Positions 26,328 through 33,952 of a DNA stretch of 64,000 nt are shown piece by piece (the stretch's first letter is position 1; each line of letters opens with the position of its first letter). Under the pieces are notes generated by a model that ran no database searches, had not been told where the DNA came from, and saw nothing but the letters and a program-made list of their open reading frames with translations. This DNA comes from Lachnospiraceae bacterium UBA7196 (GTDB taxonomy: Bacteria > Bacillota > Clostridia > Lachnospirales > Lachnospiraceae): NCBI GenBank assembly GCA_002490835.1, contig DKUU01000018.1:306697-370696 (forward strand), written 5' to 3'. The translations under genes and the position numbers were made by a program.

Positions 26328-27707
26328 ATGAGAGGTCAAAAAATGTGCGTAACGGAAAAGAAATGGAAAAAGAGAACATGGCGAAGCATCGTGAAATGGG
26401 CGGCGGCCGTTCTGGCGGCGGTGATGCTTGCGGGGATTTTCGCCGTGCCGACTCTGCTGGCAAAGGAAGCGTCAGACGGGGCGGAGCCGTCTGCGCAGGA
26501 GGAATCCGTGTCTGACAACGATGCGCCGCAGGAAGACGGACAGGATACGCCGAAGCCGGATGAGCAGGATCAGCCGCAGGAAGGCGGACAGGAACCGCCG
26601 CAACCGGGCGGGCAGGATCAGCCAAAACCGGAAGAGCCCAAAAAGCCGGACCCGCCCCGTATCACCTCAGAGCCGGAGAACGCTCAGGTGGAGACGGGAG
26701 ATTACGCGTCTTTCAACGTGTCCGCCGTCGGAGAGGAACTGTCTTATCAGTGGCTGGTGGATAAGGGGGACGGCGCAGGATTTCGCAAGGTTCCGGGTGC
26801 GGTTTCCGAGTTGTACCGGATCATGGTGTTTGACGGCGAAATGAACGGTTACGTCTATAAGTGCGAGGTGAAAAACGAGGGCGGTTCTGTGCGGTCACGG
26901 GCAGCGAAACTCACTATTTTTTATAAGATCGTGGGCGGCGCGCAGTCTGTGTGGGTGAAATCAAGCGGCCGCGGGCTGGTCTTTCAGGGCAGCGGCGCTT
27001 ATTCCGCTTTTAACGGGGTCAGCGTGGACGGGAGCCGTATCACCGCCAGTGAGTACAATAAGGGCGGCAGCCAGTCGCCTTTCACAGAGATCACGCTCCT
27101 GCGGTCCTATCTGGAGACGCTTGGCGAGGGAGATCATGAGCTGGAGATGGTCTGGTCGGACGGTTCGGCAAAGACTTCTTTCCGTATCGAGCCGCCGGCC
27201 GGAAATTTCTCCGCAGATGTTTCCGGTCTGGGGAGGGCGGGTGCGGACGGGACGGGTTCCAGCCGGGCAGCAGGTACGACGGCCGCCGCAAAAGACGCCG
27301 CCGGATTGGAAGATATGACGGGCGGTAAAGAAACGGAGAGGACACCGACCGAGGACGAGGATGCGCAAGTGCCGGATGATTCCGCACAGATTTCGGGGAA
27401 CACAGAAGACTCCCTGTCGGAAAATACCCTAAAACCTTCTTCGGGTACGGCGGCGGATGTGCTTACGGCTGCGGGAGTCTTTAAAGACCCTCCGGAGATG
27501 ACGGTGACGCCGGGCACAAGGCGGACGCAGGGACTTCCCACCGGTCCTGAGAAACAGTCCGTGCGGCTTGCCGCAATGTCAGAGACGATAGACCGTTATG
27601 CGCTGACAATCTGTAAGACGATCATCCTTATCAGCGCCGCAGGAACCGCCAGCGGCCTGATCGCTTACAGACTGCATGGCAGGGAGGAAAGAAGAAATGA
27701 GCGTTGA
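26328..27707 (+). CDS. Exported Ig-domain membrane protein
   Basis: A 459-residue surface protein. A basic N-terminus and a hydrophobic helix (about 21-45) act as signal or anchor. A Pro/Gln/Glu-rich linker (about 55-115) with PKPDEQDQPQ-type repeats leads to an Ig-like domain (about 118-200) with the marks SYQWLVDKG and YVYKCEVKNEGG. A second beta-rich region to about 295, a Thr/Ser/Asp-rich stalk and a C-terminal membrane helix (about 425-447) with a basic tail complete it. The start at 26328 is preceded by GGAGAG. It sits between two regulator pairs and overlaps the next kinase gene, so it may be the extracellular sensor for that kinase, which itself lacks a sensor domain. Confidence 0.65.
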   Translation: MRGQKMCVTEKKWKKRTWRSIVKWAAAVLAAVMLAGIFAVPTLLAKEASDGAEPSAQEESVSDNDAPQEDGQDTPKPDEQDQPQEGGQEPPQPGGQDQPKPEEPKKPDPPRITSEPENAQVETGDYASFNVSAVGEELSYQWLVDKGDGAGFRKVPGAVSELYRIMVFDGEMNGYVYKCEVKNEGGSVRSRAAKLTIFYKIVGGAQSVWVKSSGRGLVFQGSGAYSAFNGVSVDGSRITASEYNKGGSQSPFTEITLLRSYLETLGEGDHELEMVWSDGSAKTSFRIEPPAGNFSADVSGLGRAGADGTGSSRAAGTTAAAKDAAGLEDMTGGKETERTPTEDEDAQVPDDSAQISGNTEDSLSENTLKPSSGTAADVLTAAGVFKDPPEMTVTPGTRRTQGLPTGPEKQSVRLAAMSETIDRYALTICKTIILISAAGTASGLIAYRLHGREERRNER

Positions 27708-28680
27708 GAGGATAGAAAAGAGAAGCATCCCCAAATGGATCCTGCTGGTCATTATTTATCTGTGTTTTGTGGCGGAACTTGCCTTTTTCATCATGGATTT
27801 TACCGACTATGGAATCCTCTTTGCAGGACTGTGTTTCTGTCTGCTAATCGTATTTTTTGTGTTGTGGCGGGAGGAGTATGCGCACAAGCTTTTAACGCTG
27901 CGAAGCAGTCTGGACGACGCCCTGCGCCGGGAGAGGCAGCAGGATGGGAGGAAAGAGCATGAGCAGTTGAAATGTCTGCGGAAGGAAAAGGAAGAATTAG
28001 CCTGTGAGAATGCGCAGGCGCAGAGTCATCTTAAGACGCTGGCACAGGAAAAAGAGATGCTGGCGCAGGAGCTTGCTAAGACGAGACTGCGGGAGAGGGA
28101 AGCTTCCGTGCGCAAGGCGGCGGAGAGTATTCTGCCGTCAGGAGAGCAGCCGGCGGAGCTTGATCTGGCGGCGGTAATTGCCGATGCTGCCGCGCAGATG
28201 GAGGATATCTGCAAAAAATCCGGCATCCGTCTGCGCCTGTCCGGTTTCAGTGAAAGGCTGTCCTACAGGGCGGACGAGCGGTATATGCGTTTGTTAGCAC
28301 AAAATATAATCGATAATTCGATAAAATATATGTGCCGGAAGGGCAGCCTTGTCATCACCCTGTCACACATGGGAAACGATATTTTTCTGGCATTTAAGGA
28401 CGACGGCATGGGATTGCCGCCCGAAGAAGCAAAAGGCGTCTTTGATCTGAATGTGCAGGGCTCCAACCGCGCCGGGGGAAACGGCCTTGGCCTTGCGCAG
28501 GTAAGGGCTGTCGTGCGGCACTATGGGGGATCGGTCTATGCCCGCGCCACGGACGGAATGGGAATCTATATACAGCTTCCGGTTTCAGGAGAGGGTAAAC
28601 GATGTATCAAAGAGGAAGGAGCGGGGGAGAGGGCCGGTGAAGGAAACAGAGAGGACGAAAATACTATATGTGGGGAATGA
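27697..28680 (+). CDS. Atypical HATPase membrane protein without HisKA (kinase-like)
   Basis: A 327-residue protein with two membrane helices (about 14-33 and 40-59) and almost no external loop. A long coiled coil follows (about 65-150), then a GHKL ATPase domain with the N-box LLAQNIIDNSIKYM, G1 FKDDGMGLP and G2 GGNGLGLAQVR. The coiled coil takes the place where a HisKA dimerisation domain would be, and no H-x-[KRx]-[TS]-P phospho-acceptor motif is found. It may therefore be an ATPase or scaffold rather than a normal kinase, or phosphorylate an unusual residue. ATG 27697 follows GAGG. It overlaps both neighbours, so it is translated with the Ig protein and the next regulator. Confidence 0.72.
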   Translation: MSVERIEKRSIPKWILLVIIYLCFVAELAFFIMDFTDYGILFAGLCFCLLIVFFVLWREEYAHKLLTLRSSLDDALRRERQQDGRKEHEQLKCLRKEKEELACENAQAQSHLKTLAQEKEMLAQELAKTRLREREASVRKAAESILPSGEQPAELDLAAVIADAAAQMEDICKKSGIRLRLSGFSERLSYRADERYMRLLAQNIIDNSIKYMCRKGSLVITLSHMGNDIFLAFKDDGMGLPPEEAKGVFDLNVQGSNRAGGNGLGLAQVRAVVRHYGGSVYARATDGMGIYIQLPVSGEGKRCIKEEGAGERAGEGNREDENTICGE

Positions 28681-29350
28681 CGAACATTTTTTGCGGACCA
28701 TTTCCCTACAGCTTGCGGAGGCGGATCATGAAATGGTCTGTGCCCCGAACGGGGAGCAGGCGGTCAAAGTCCTGCGCAGGGAGCGGGTCGATCTCATCCT
28801 TTTGGAAGGTGTGCTTCCCGACGGCGACGGCTGTCAGCTCTGTCTAAGGATACGGGGCGGGGAGGGCGGATTTACCGGCCCTGTCATTCTTTTAAGCGGC
28901 GCGGCCCACAGCATGGAAATCGTGCGTGCATTGCGCAGCGGCGGCAGCGATTATCTTGTCAAACCGGTGGATAGGGGCATCCTGCGGGAGCGCATTGAGG
29001 AAAATCTGCGGCGTTTCCGGAGTACCGGATCTAAGAAGGACAGACGGTGGTTTAAGCAGTTTATGATCGACAACAGCCGTCGGGAAGTGTATCGGGTAGA
29101 GGAAGGAAGGCTGGGGCGGCAGATTTTTTTGTCGCCGTTAGAGTACGCGGTTTTGGAGGCGCTGATCAGGCATCAGGATGAAGTCGCGCTTTACAGGGAC
29201 CTATACCGGGACGTGTGGCAGCAGGAAGATCTGGGAGATGTGCGTTCCCTGATGGTGCATGTCTCAAACCTGCGAAAGAAAGTGGATCAAAATCATACGG
29301 AGATGATCGTGGCGGTGCGCGGCGTCGGTTATTTGTTTCAGGATGCGTAA
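28637..29350 (+). CDS. OmpR-like regulator with degenerate receiver (Glu at phospho-site)
   Basis: A 237-residue regulator beginning at GTG 28637. The receiver fold is complete, but the phospho-accepting Asp is replaced by Glu-57 (LILLEGVLPDGDG), and the acidic pocket usually reading DD or ED is Gly-13 Asn-14. The Lys in YLVKPV remains. Residues about 140-237 form a winged helix of the PhoB type ending VAVRGVGYLF. Such receivers are usually phosphorylation-independent; a Glu can mimic the active state. It is the last gene before the CIS run, so it is the best candidate activator of the promoter at 29350-29397. Confidence 0.8.
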   Translation: MKETERTKILYVGNDEHFLRTISLQLAEADHEMVCAPNGEQAVKVLRRERVDLILLEGVLPDGDGCQLCLRIRGGEGGFTGPVILLSGAAHSMEIVRALRSGGSDYLVKPVDRGILRERIEENLRRFRSTGSKKDRRWFKQFMIDNSRREVYRVEEGRLGRQIFLSPLEYAVLEALIRHQDEVALYRDLYRDVWQQEDLGDVRSLMVHVSNLRKKVDQNHTEMIVAVRGVGYLFQDA

Positions 29351-29397
29351 ACCTTTAAGGAACCTTAAACCAACTGACCGGATAGCTGTGCTATGAT
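29350..29397 (+). promoter_or_regulatory. Candidate promoter and operator of the CIS gene run
   Basis: A tandem 11-base imperfect direct repeat, AACCTTTAAGG (29350-29360) and AACCTTAAACC (29361-29371), is followed by an extended -10, TG-C-TATGAT, at 29389-29397. The two halves also form a TTTAAGG/CCTTAAA palindrome. The -35 position is poor, which suits an activator bound on the repeats. The first CIS-run gene starts 80 bases further on. Confidence 0.55.
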
Positions 29398-29477
29398 GAA
29401 AAAAATGCAGCGGGAGAAGGCAGCGGATAGCAATACATGCGCGCCGCGTCCTGCACGGAAAGAAAGGAGTCTGTCAG

Positions 29478-31310
29478 GTGAAAGGCAGCGAATCATTAGC
29501 GTTTAGCAGAAACAGGTACTACAGGGGAAAGATGCTGACATCGGCGGATTTTGATGCCGAGCAGCGTTATATGAACAACAAGAGACAGTTTGTGAACCGG
29601 ATGGTCACCGGCGCGGGGATCGTCTGCGGATTAAACGTGGTCAGTCTGGATGATCTGTCTTTTATGGTCGAAAGCGGCGTGGCGCTCGACGATACAGGGC
29701 GGGAGATTGTAATGGACAGTTCAGTAGTCAAAAAGCTGTCTGCGCTTTCCGGCTTCGAAACGCTGGAGAGCGGACGGGCCAGTCTGTGCATCCGCTATCA
29801 GGAAAACGAGACACAGCCGGTCTACGCGGTTGACGGACAGGATGGCGACAGGGAATTTGAGTACAATCGGATCGAGGACGGTTATGAACTGTTTTTGATA
29901 GACGCTGATAAGGCGGAGGAGGCGTTTGAGGCGGAAACGGAGTTTTACACGGGCGGTATCCTGTTCGAAAATCAAGATTATCAGGTGCGGCTCCGTCTCC
30001 CGCGGGATATCTGTGCAGGCCACTATGTGAAGCTGGAAGTGGAAGTGGTCAAGATGAGCGATGCCAAGACGACGTTTCGTTACGAGGCCGTCTTGCAGAC
30101 ACCGGCGCTTACGGCGGCAGGGGGAGAGCAGGAACTTTCTGTCAGTCTGGAGGGCGGTCAGGAGAAAGAAAGCCGCATCGTCAAAGAATATTGGATGCTG
30201 GCGCAGACGGAAGTCTGCGAGGATACGGGCATCATGGTGAAGGCGGGAAGCGTCAGGGTTTGGATCGACGGCGGGCAATGTCCTGCCAATGCCGGCTTCT
30301 CTTATAAGCTGAATATCGTGGAGATGGCTCCGGAGCTGTTAGCGGCGCGGGAGATCAGCCGTGTGAATCTGGAGCTGCGGTCGTTTGGCCAAGGAACAGG
30401 TGCGATCCGTCTGGCGGATATCACGCTGGTACGCACGGAGTCTGCCTATCTGATCGAGCAGGTGGACGAATCTGTGAGGCGCTATATCCCGACTGCGGCA
30501 GACGGTTGGAAGCGGAAGGAATACGCCGGATACTTCTGTAAGCAATATCCCTTTACGGATAACAGGGCGTTGTCTGCGGACGGCACCGCGAAAAAAGAGA
30601 ACGGGGAAGGACTGATTCCGGAAACGCTCCTGATCGCAAGCGGCACTGTGGAGATCCCCATCGGCGATCATGCAAAAAAGGGAGATATCTGTTACTCCGA
30701 TGAGATCATGCACGGTCTCGGAGCGGGTAATATCTATGTGACGGTCGGTTATGAATCTCTGGAGGAGGACGGGCTGACAGGCAACACGGCAAGAACAACG
30801 GTTTACGGCGATCCGCATCTGTTTGGAAGTGCCGGTCAAAGGGTGGCGGCGGAGTCTGCGGTAAAGGTATTAAACGATAAAGGGAGCTTTGTCGTCGGGA
30901 TAAAATTAAAGGCTAATATCGATATGATCTTGCTGACATATCGCTGGGTAGCGATCCGCTGCGACAGGGAAAGGTCGGCGGAAGAGATCGGAGGGGACGC
31001 CCTGCAGGGGATCGGCGTGGTGACGCCCACTGTCATTCTGGGCGCCGGAGAGCGGTATTTCTTTGCGGTGGAATATCTGAATATGAAGCCCTGCTCTGTC
31101 ACTTACGCGCTGACAGACCATGACAGCGGCGAGATCTCTGCGGACGGTATTTATACGGCACCTTCCAAAGAGGGAGTGTACGAGATTCGGATCTATTGTA
31201 CGGACAGACCCGCGATCCATACATACGCTTATGCGATCGTTAAGAAAAAGGCGGTGCAGGAGATACAGGCAGCAGATACGGCGGCGGATACAGGGGAAGG
31301 ACTTCTATGA
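29478..31310 (+). CDS. CIS-associated protein with C-terminal Ig-like domain
   Basis: A 610-residue protein starting with GTG 29478 after AAAGGAG. The N-terminus (FSRNRYYRGKMLTSADFDAEQR and VTGAGIVCGLNVV) matches a domain often found in extracellular contractile injection system loci, where it has no firm function. A large beta-rich middle (about 150-510) follows. Residues about 515-595 read as an Ig-like domain (DHDSGEISADGIYTAP). No signal peptide or membrane segment is seen, so it is probably part of the particle or of an assembly intermediate. It overlaps the next gene by four bases. The family link is from memory of the motif, not a search. Confidence 0.6.
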   Translation: MKGSESLAFSRNRYYRGKMLTSADFDAEQRYMNNKRQFVNRMVTGAGIVCGLNVVSLDDLSFMVESGVALDDTGREIVMDSSVVKKLSALSGFETLESGRASLCIRYQENETQPVYAVDGQDGDREFEYNRIEDGYELFLIDADKAEEAFEAETEFYTGGILFENQDYQVRLRLPRDICAGHYVKLEVEVVKMSDAKTTFRYEAVLQTPALTAAGGEQELSVSLEGGQEKESRIVKEYWMLAQTEVCEDTGIMVKAGSVRVWIDGGQCPANAGFSYKLNIVEMAPELLAAREISRVNLELRSFGQGTGAIRLADITLVRTESAYLIEQVDESVRRYIPTAADGWKRKEYAGYFCKQYPFTDNRALSADGTAKKENGEGLIPETLLIASGTVEIPIGDHAKKGDICYSDEIMHGLGAGNIYVTVGYESLEEDGLTGNTARTTVYGDPHLFGSAGQRVAAESAVKVLNDKGSFVVGIKLKANIDMILLTYRWVAIRCDRERSAEEIGGDALQGIGVVTPTVILGAGERYFFAVEYLNMKPCSVTYALTDHDSGEISADGIYTAPSKEGVYEIRIYCTDRPAIHTYAYAIVKKKAVQEIQAADTAADTGEGLL

Positions 31311-32143
31311 TCTACAGATCGGATAAGACAGTGTATGTCCCCGTGATGGAAGTGTTCAGGGGGGAAGTAAACGATGTCCTCATCTGCCGGGATGCGCGGG
31401 CGGAATGGGAAAGCTATGATACGCTCCTTGTGATCTACGATCACGGGACCGTGAAGCGGCTGCTTCGTGTGATCGAACGATCGGCGCACGGCTATGCGTG
31501 CTGTGTGGAAATGTTTCAGCAGGGCAATGCGTACTGTGTCGTTTTCCCCTATGTGAAGGAGCGTTATCTGCATCATTTTTATATGCCGGCCCGGATACCG
31601 CTTAAAACCTGCGGGACAATTTGTGAAAATCTGATCCTTGCCTGCATGTTGTCAAAGCTTCCCTATCCGCTTTTGTATCTGGCGCTGGAACAGGAGCAGC
31701 TTCATTTGCGCAGGGATTACAGCGTGGAACCTGGGTATACCATCGATCTGGACGAACTGGATGAAGACATCGGGGAAAAGGAATGCGCCGGACAGTGTGC
31801 CGCACTGCTGCGGGAACTGTTAGCGCCGGAAAAGAGCAGGGAGAACATGGCTTACCGGCTTTTTATGAAGAAGTGGGACCATGCGTCATTGGACGGGTTA
31901 TACCGAGACATGAGGCTGGTAAAGAAAACCATGGGCAGGCGGGGAAGGCTCGCCGGGCTGCGGCTGCTACTAAAAAGCCGCCGGGACAGCCTGCGAAAAC
32001 TCCTTTGGGTATTTTGCATCGGCGTGATCCTGCTGGCGGCGCTCTGCCTGCTGTCCAGAGCCGTGTGGGGAGAGATTCCGTTTCTGCGGATCTTTGTCAA
32101 TCACTTTCAGGTGATCGGCACGGAATCATTGATTGGGAAATAA
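31307..32143 (+). CDS. Single-pass membrane protein of unknown function in CIS run
   Basis: A 278-residue protein not recognised from sequence. The first 220 residues look soluble and globular, with several Cys residues and a conserved-looking LLVIYDHGTVKRLLRVIE segment. A basic, helical stretch (about 205-232) leads to one membrane helix (about 234-252) and a short tail. This tail-anchored layout would put the main domain in the cytoplasm facing an assembling particle. The start overlaps the previous stop by four bases. It may help dock the CIS at the membrane, which is inference from topology and position. Confidence 0.6.
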   Translation: MIYRSDKTVYVPVMEVFRGEVNDVLICRDARAEWESYDTLLVIYDHGTVKRLLRVIERSAHGYACCVEMFQQGNAYCVVFPYVKERYLHHFYMPARIPLKTCGTICENLILACMLSKLPYPLLYLALEQEQLHLRRDYSVEPGYTIDLDELDEDIGEKECAGQCAALLRELLAPEKSRENMAYRLFMKKWDHASLDGLYRDMRLVKKTMGRRGRLAGLRLLLKSRRDSLRKLLWVFCIGVILLAALCLLSRAVWGEIPFLRIFVNHFQVIGTESLIGK

Positions 32144-32229
32144 TATAACGATATAACGTATCAAGGCGGCGGGAAACAGTATTCATCAATTGAGCCGGCT
32201 GGACAGCGTACGGCGGAATGGAGATTAGG

Positions 32230-33939
32230 ATGGATATGGATGCGATCATGATCGGAATAGCGGCGGTTTGGATGGCGGCAGCGGCGGCCTGTATGTTAGG
32301 GCGTTCCCAGCCGGTACAGAGGGTGGGCTGTATGGAGTTTTTACTGACGGCTGCGGTGGGCGGCTGCGCCCTGTTCGGCTATCTGAAAGCGGCTGATTTT
32401 ATGACGGGGCAGTATCATCAGATGCTGGCAATTTCTTTGGAAAATACAGCGCCTTATCTGGCGGATCTGGAAGATGAACTGGAGGTGTACGGCGGAAACG
32501 ACGAGGCTTTTTTGCAGGAGGCGGAGCGGATCGTGGAGGATGCGCTGCCGGTGATAGAGGCGGGGGATGCGCGTTACTCTTTCTGCAATGTTTTTCTGGT
32601 CAAGAGGGACGGACCGGGAGTTTATCGGGAGCGTTTCTCTGCCGGGAGCGGGGATGCTGACTGGGAGAGCCTGCAGGCGGCGGCAATTCCCCTGATCGGT
32701 CAGGCGCATCGTGACCGCAGGATCGTCTGGCAGGCGTACGAAGGGGAGACGACGGTTTTTGCCGCGGCGGATCAGTCGAGGGTGGCGCCGGCATATGCGC
32801 TGATTGTGCTGGCTTCTAAGCAACCGCTGGTCATGGCGCTCGAAACTTTGAAACGGCAATATTTCACTTATAGCCTGCTCTTTTTGATTGCAGCCACGCA
32901 GCTTATCGTGATGACGGTCATGCTGCAGGAAAAGGAGCTGCACAGGATACGGCTGCTGCTTTCGCGGCTGGCAAAAGGGCGGGAGGAGACTGCCTCTTTC
33001 TTAAAGGCGGCGGAGAAATCCGCATTTCACAAAAGCAGCAATGAGATACAGGCGTTTCACAGCAGTTTAAAGCAGATCGCGATGAATACCGAGCGTTTAC
33101 ATTACGCCAAATATCAGGTGCTGCAGGCATATTACCGTTTTGCGCCCAAGGAGATAGAAAAGATTCTGGGGAAACAGTCTATTTTGGACGTGGCGCCCAT
33201 GGATCAGGCACAGACGGAGGGTACGGTCGCCTTTGTCTCTTTTGCGGAGAGGGACAGTCTTTCTACGGAGGAATATCTGCGGCGGATGAAGAAAAATTAT
33301 GCGTTTTTATGCGAGGGACGCCGCGAGTTTGGCGGCAGTATCGTACCAAACGGCAGCGATCCAGATGTAATGCTCCTTCTGTTTTACGACGAGAGCGGAC
33401 AGGCGCTGCGGTTCGGCATCAGGATGGCAGGCCGCGAAGCGGCAGAGCAGACCGGACAGGCCTTTGTGTTTCTCCACCGGACATCATTGGTCTACGGGGT
33501 GGCAGGTGACGAGGAACAGTCCTTTCCTTACCTTTATTCCGAAGAGATACACATCCTGCAAAAATACACGGATGATCTGCGCGCGATGGGGGTGCGCATG
33601 GTAGTCACGGCTGCTGCGTGGGAGGAGGAAAAGGAGGAGGCGCAGTCCCGCTATATCGGCTATATAGAAGACGGCGGTTACCGCTTTTCCCTGTATGAGA
33701 TCTTAGACGTGCATCCGGCGCCGGAGCGGGACAGACGGCTAAAGTTAATGCCCAGATTTAAGCAGGCGCTCGAACTTTACTACCAGAGCGATTTCTATCT
33801 GGCGCGGAATCTCTTTTCGGAGATTTTAAGAAGCTGTCCCATGGACGAAGTGGCAAAATGGTATCTCTTCCTGTGCGAGAACGGCCTGCAAAGCGGGAAG
33901 ACAAAGAGGCAGTCCTTCGGGCTGTTTTCGGGAAAATAA
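32230..33939 (+). CDS. Membrane protein with degenerate class III nucleotide-cyclase domain
   Basis: A 569-residue sensor-like protein. A membrane helix near the N-terminus is followed by another hydrophobic stretch, an external domain (about 60-210) and another helix (about 215-235). A linker then leads to a cyclase-like domain (about 295-490). FAPKEIEKILGKQSILDV is the usual entry to bacterial adenylate cyclases, and VYGVAGDEEQSF plus LYEILDV match the family's later blocks. The metal-binding Asp region reads VAFVSFAERDSLS in place of the VLFxDIRxFT pattern, and the VNLASRLE block is IHILQKYTDD, so catalytic residues are gone. A TPR-like C-terminus follows. Start at 32230 after GGAG. Probably a non-catalytic nucleotide or protein sensor. 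Confidence 0.68.
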   Translation: MDMDAIMIGIAAVWMAAAAACMLGRSQPVQRVGCMEFLLTAAVGGCALFGYLKAADFMTGQYHQMLAISLENTAPYLADLEDELEVYGGNDEAFLQEAERIVEDALPVIEAGDARYSFCNVFLVKRDGPGVYRERFSAGSGDADWESLQAAAIPLIGQAHRDRRIVWQAYEGETTVFAAADQSRVAPAYALIVLASKQPLVMALETLKRQYFTYSLLFLIAATQLIVMTVMLQEKELHRIRLLLSRLAKGREETASFLKAAEKSAFHKSSNEIQAFHSSLKQIAMNTERLHYAKYQVLQAYYRFAPKEIEKILGKQSILDVAPMDQAQTEGTVAFVSFAERDSLSTEEYLRRMKKNYAFLCEGRREFGGSIVPNGSDPDVMLLLFYDESGQALRFGIRMAGREAAEQTGQAFVFLHRTSLVYGVAGDEEQSFPYLYSEEIHILQKYTDDLRAMGVRMVVTAAAWEEEKEEAQSRYIGYIEDGGYRFSLYEILDVHPAPERDRRLKLMPRFKQALELYYQSDFYLARNLFSEILRSCPMDEVAKWYLFLCENGLQSGKTKRQSFGLFSGK

Positions 33940-33952
33940 GGAGTGACGGCGT

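Noticed and set aside
32230..33939. Calling the cyclase-like protein an active adenylate cyclase
   Set aside because: The metal-binding and transition-state residues are replaced, so activity is not supported.
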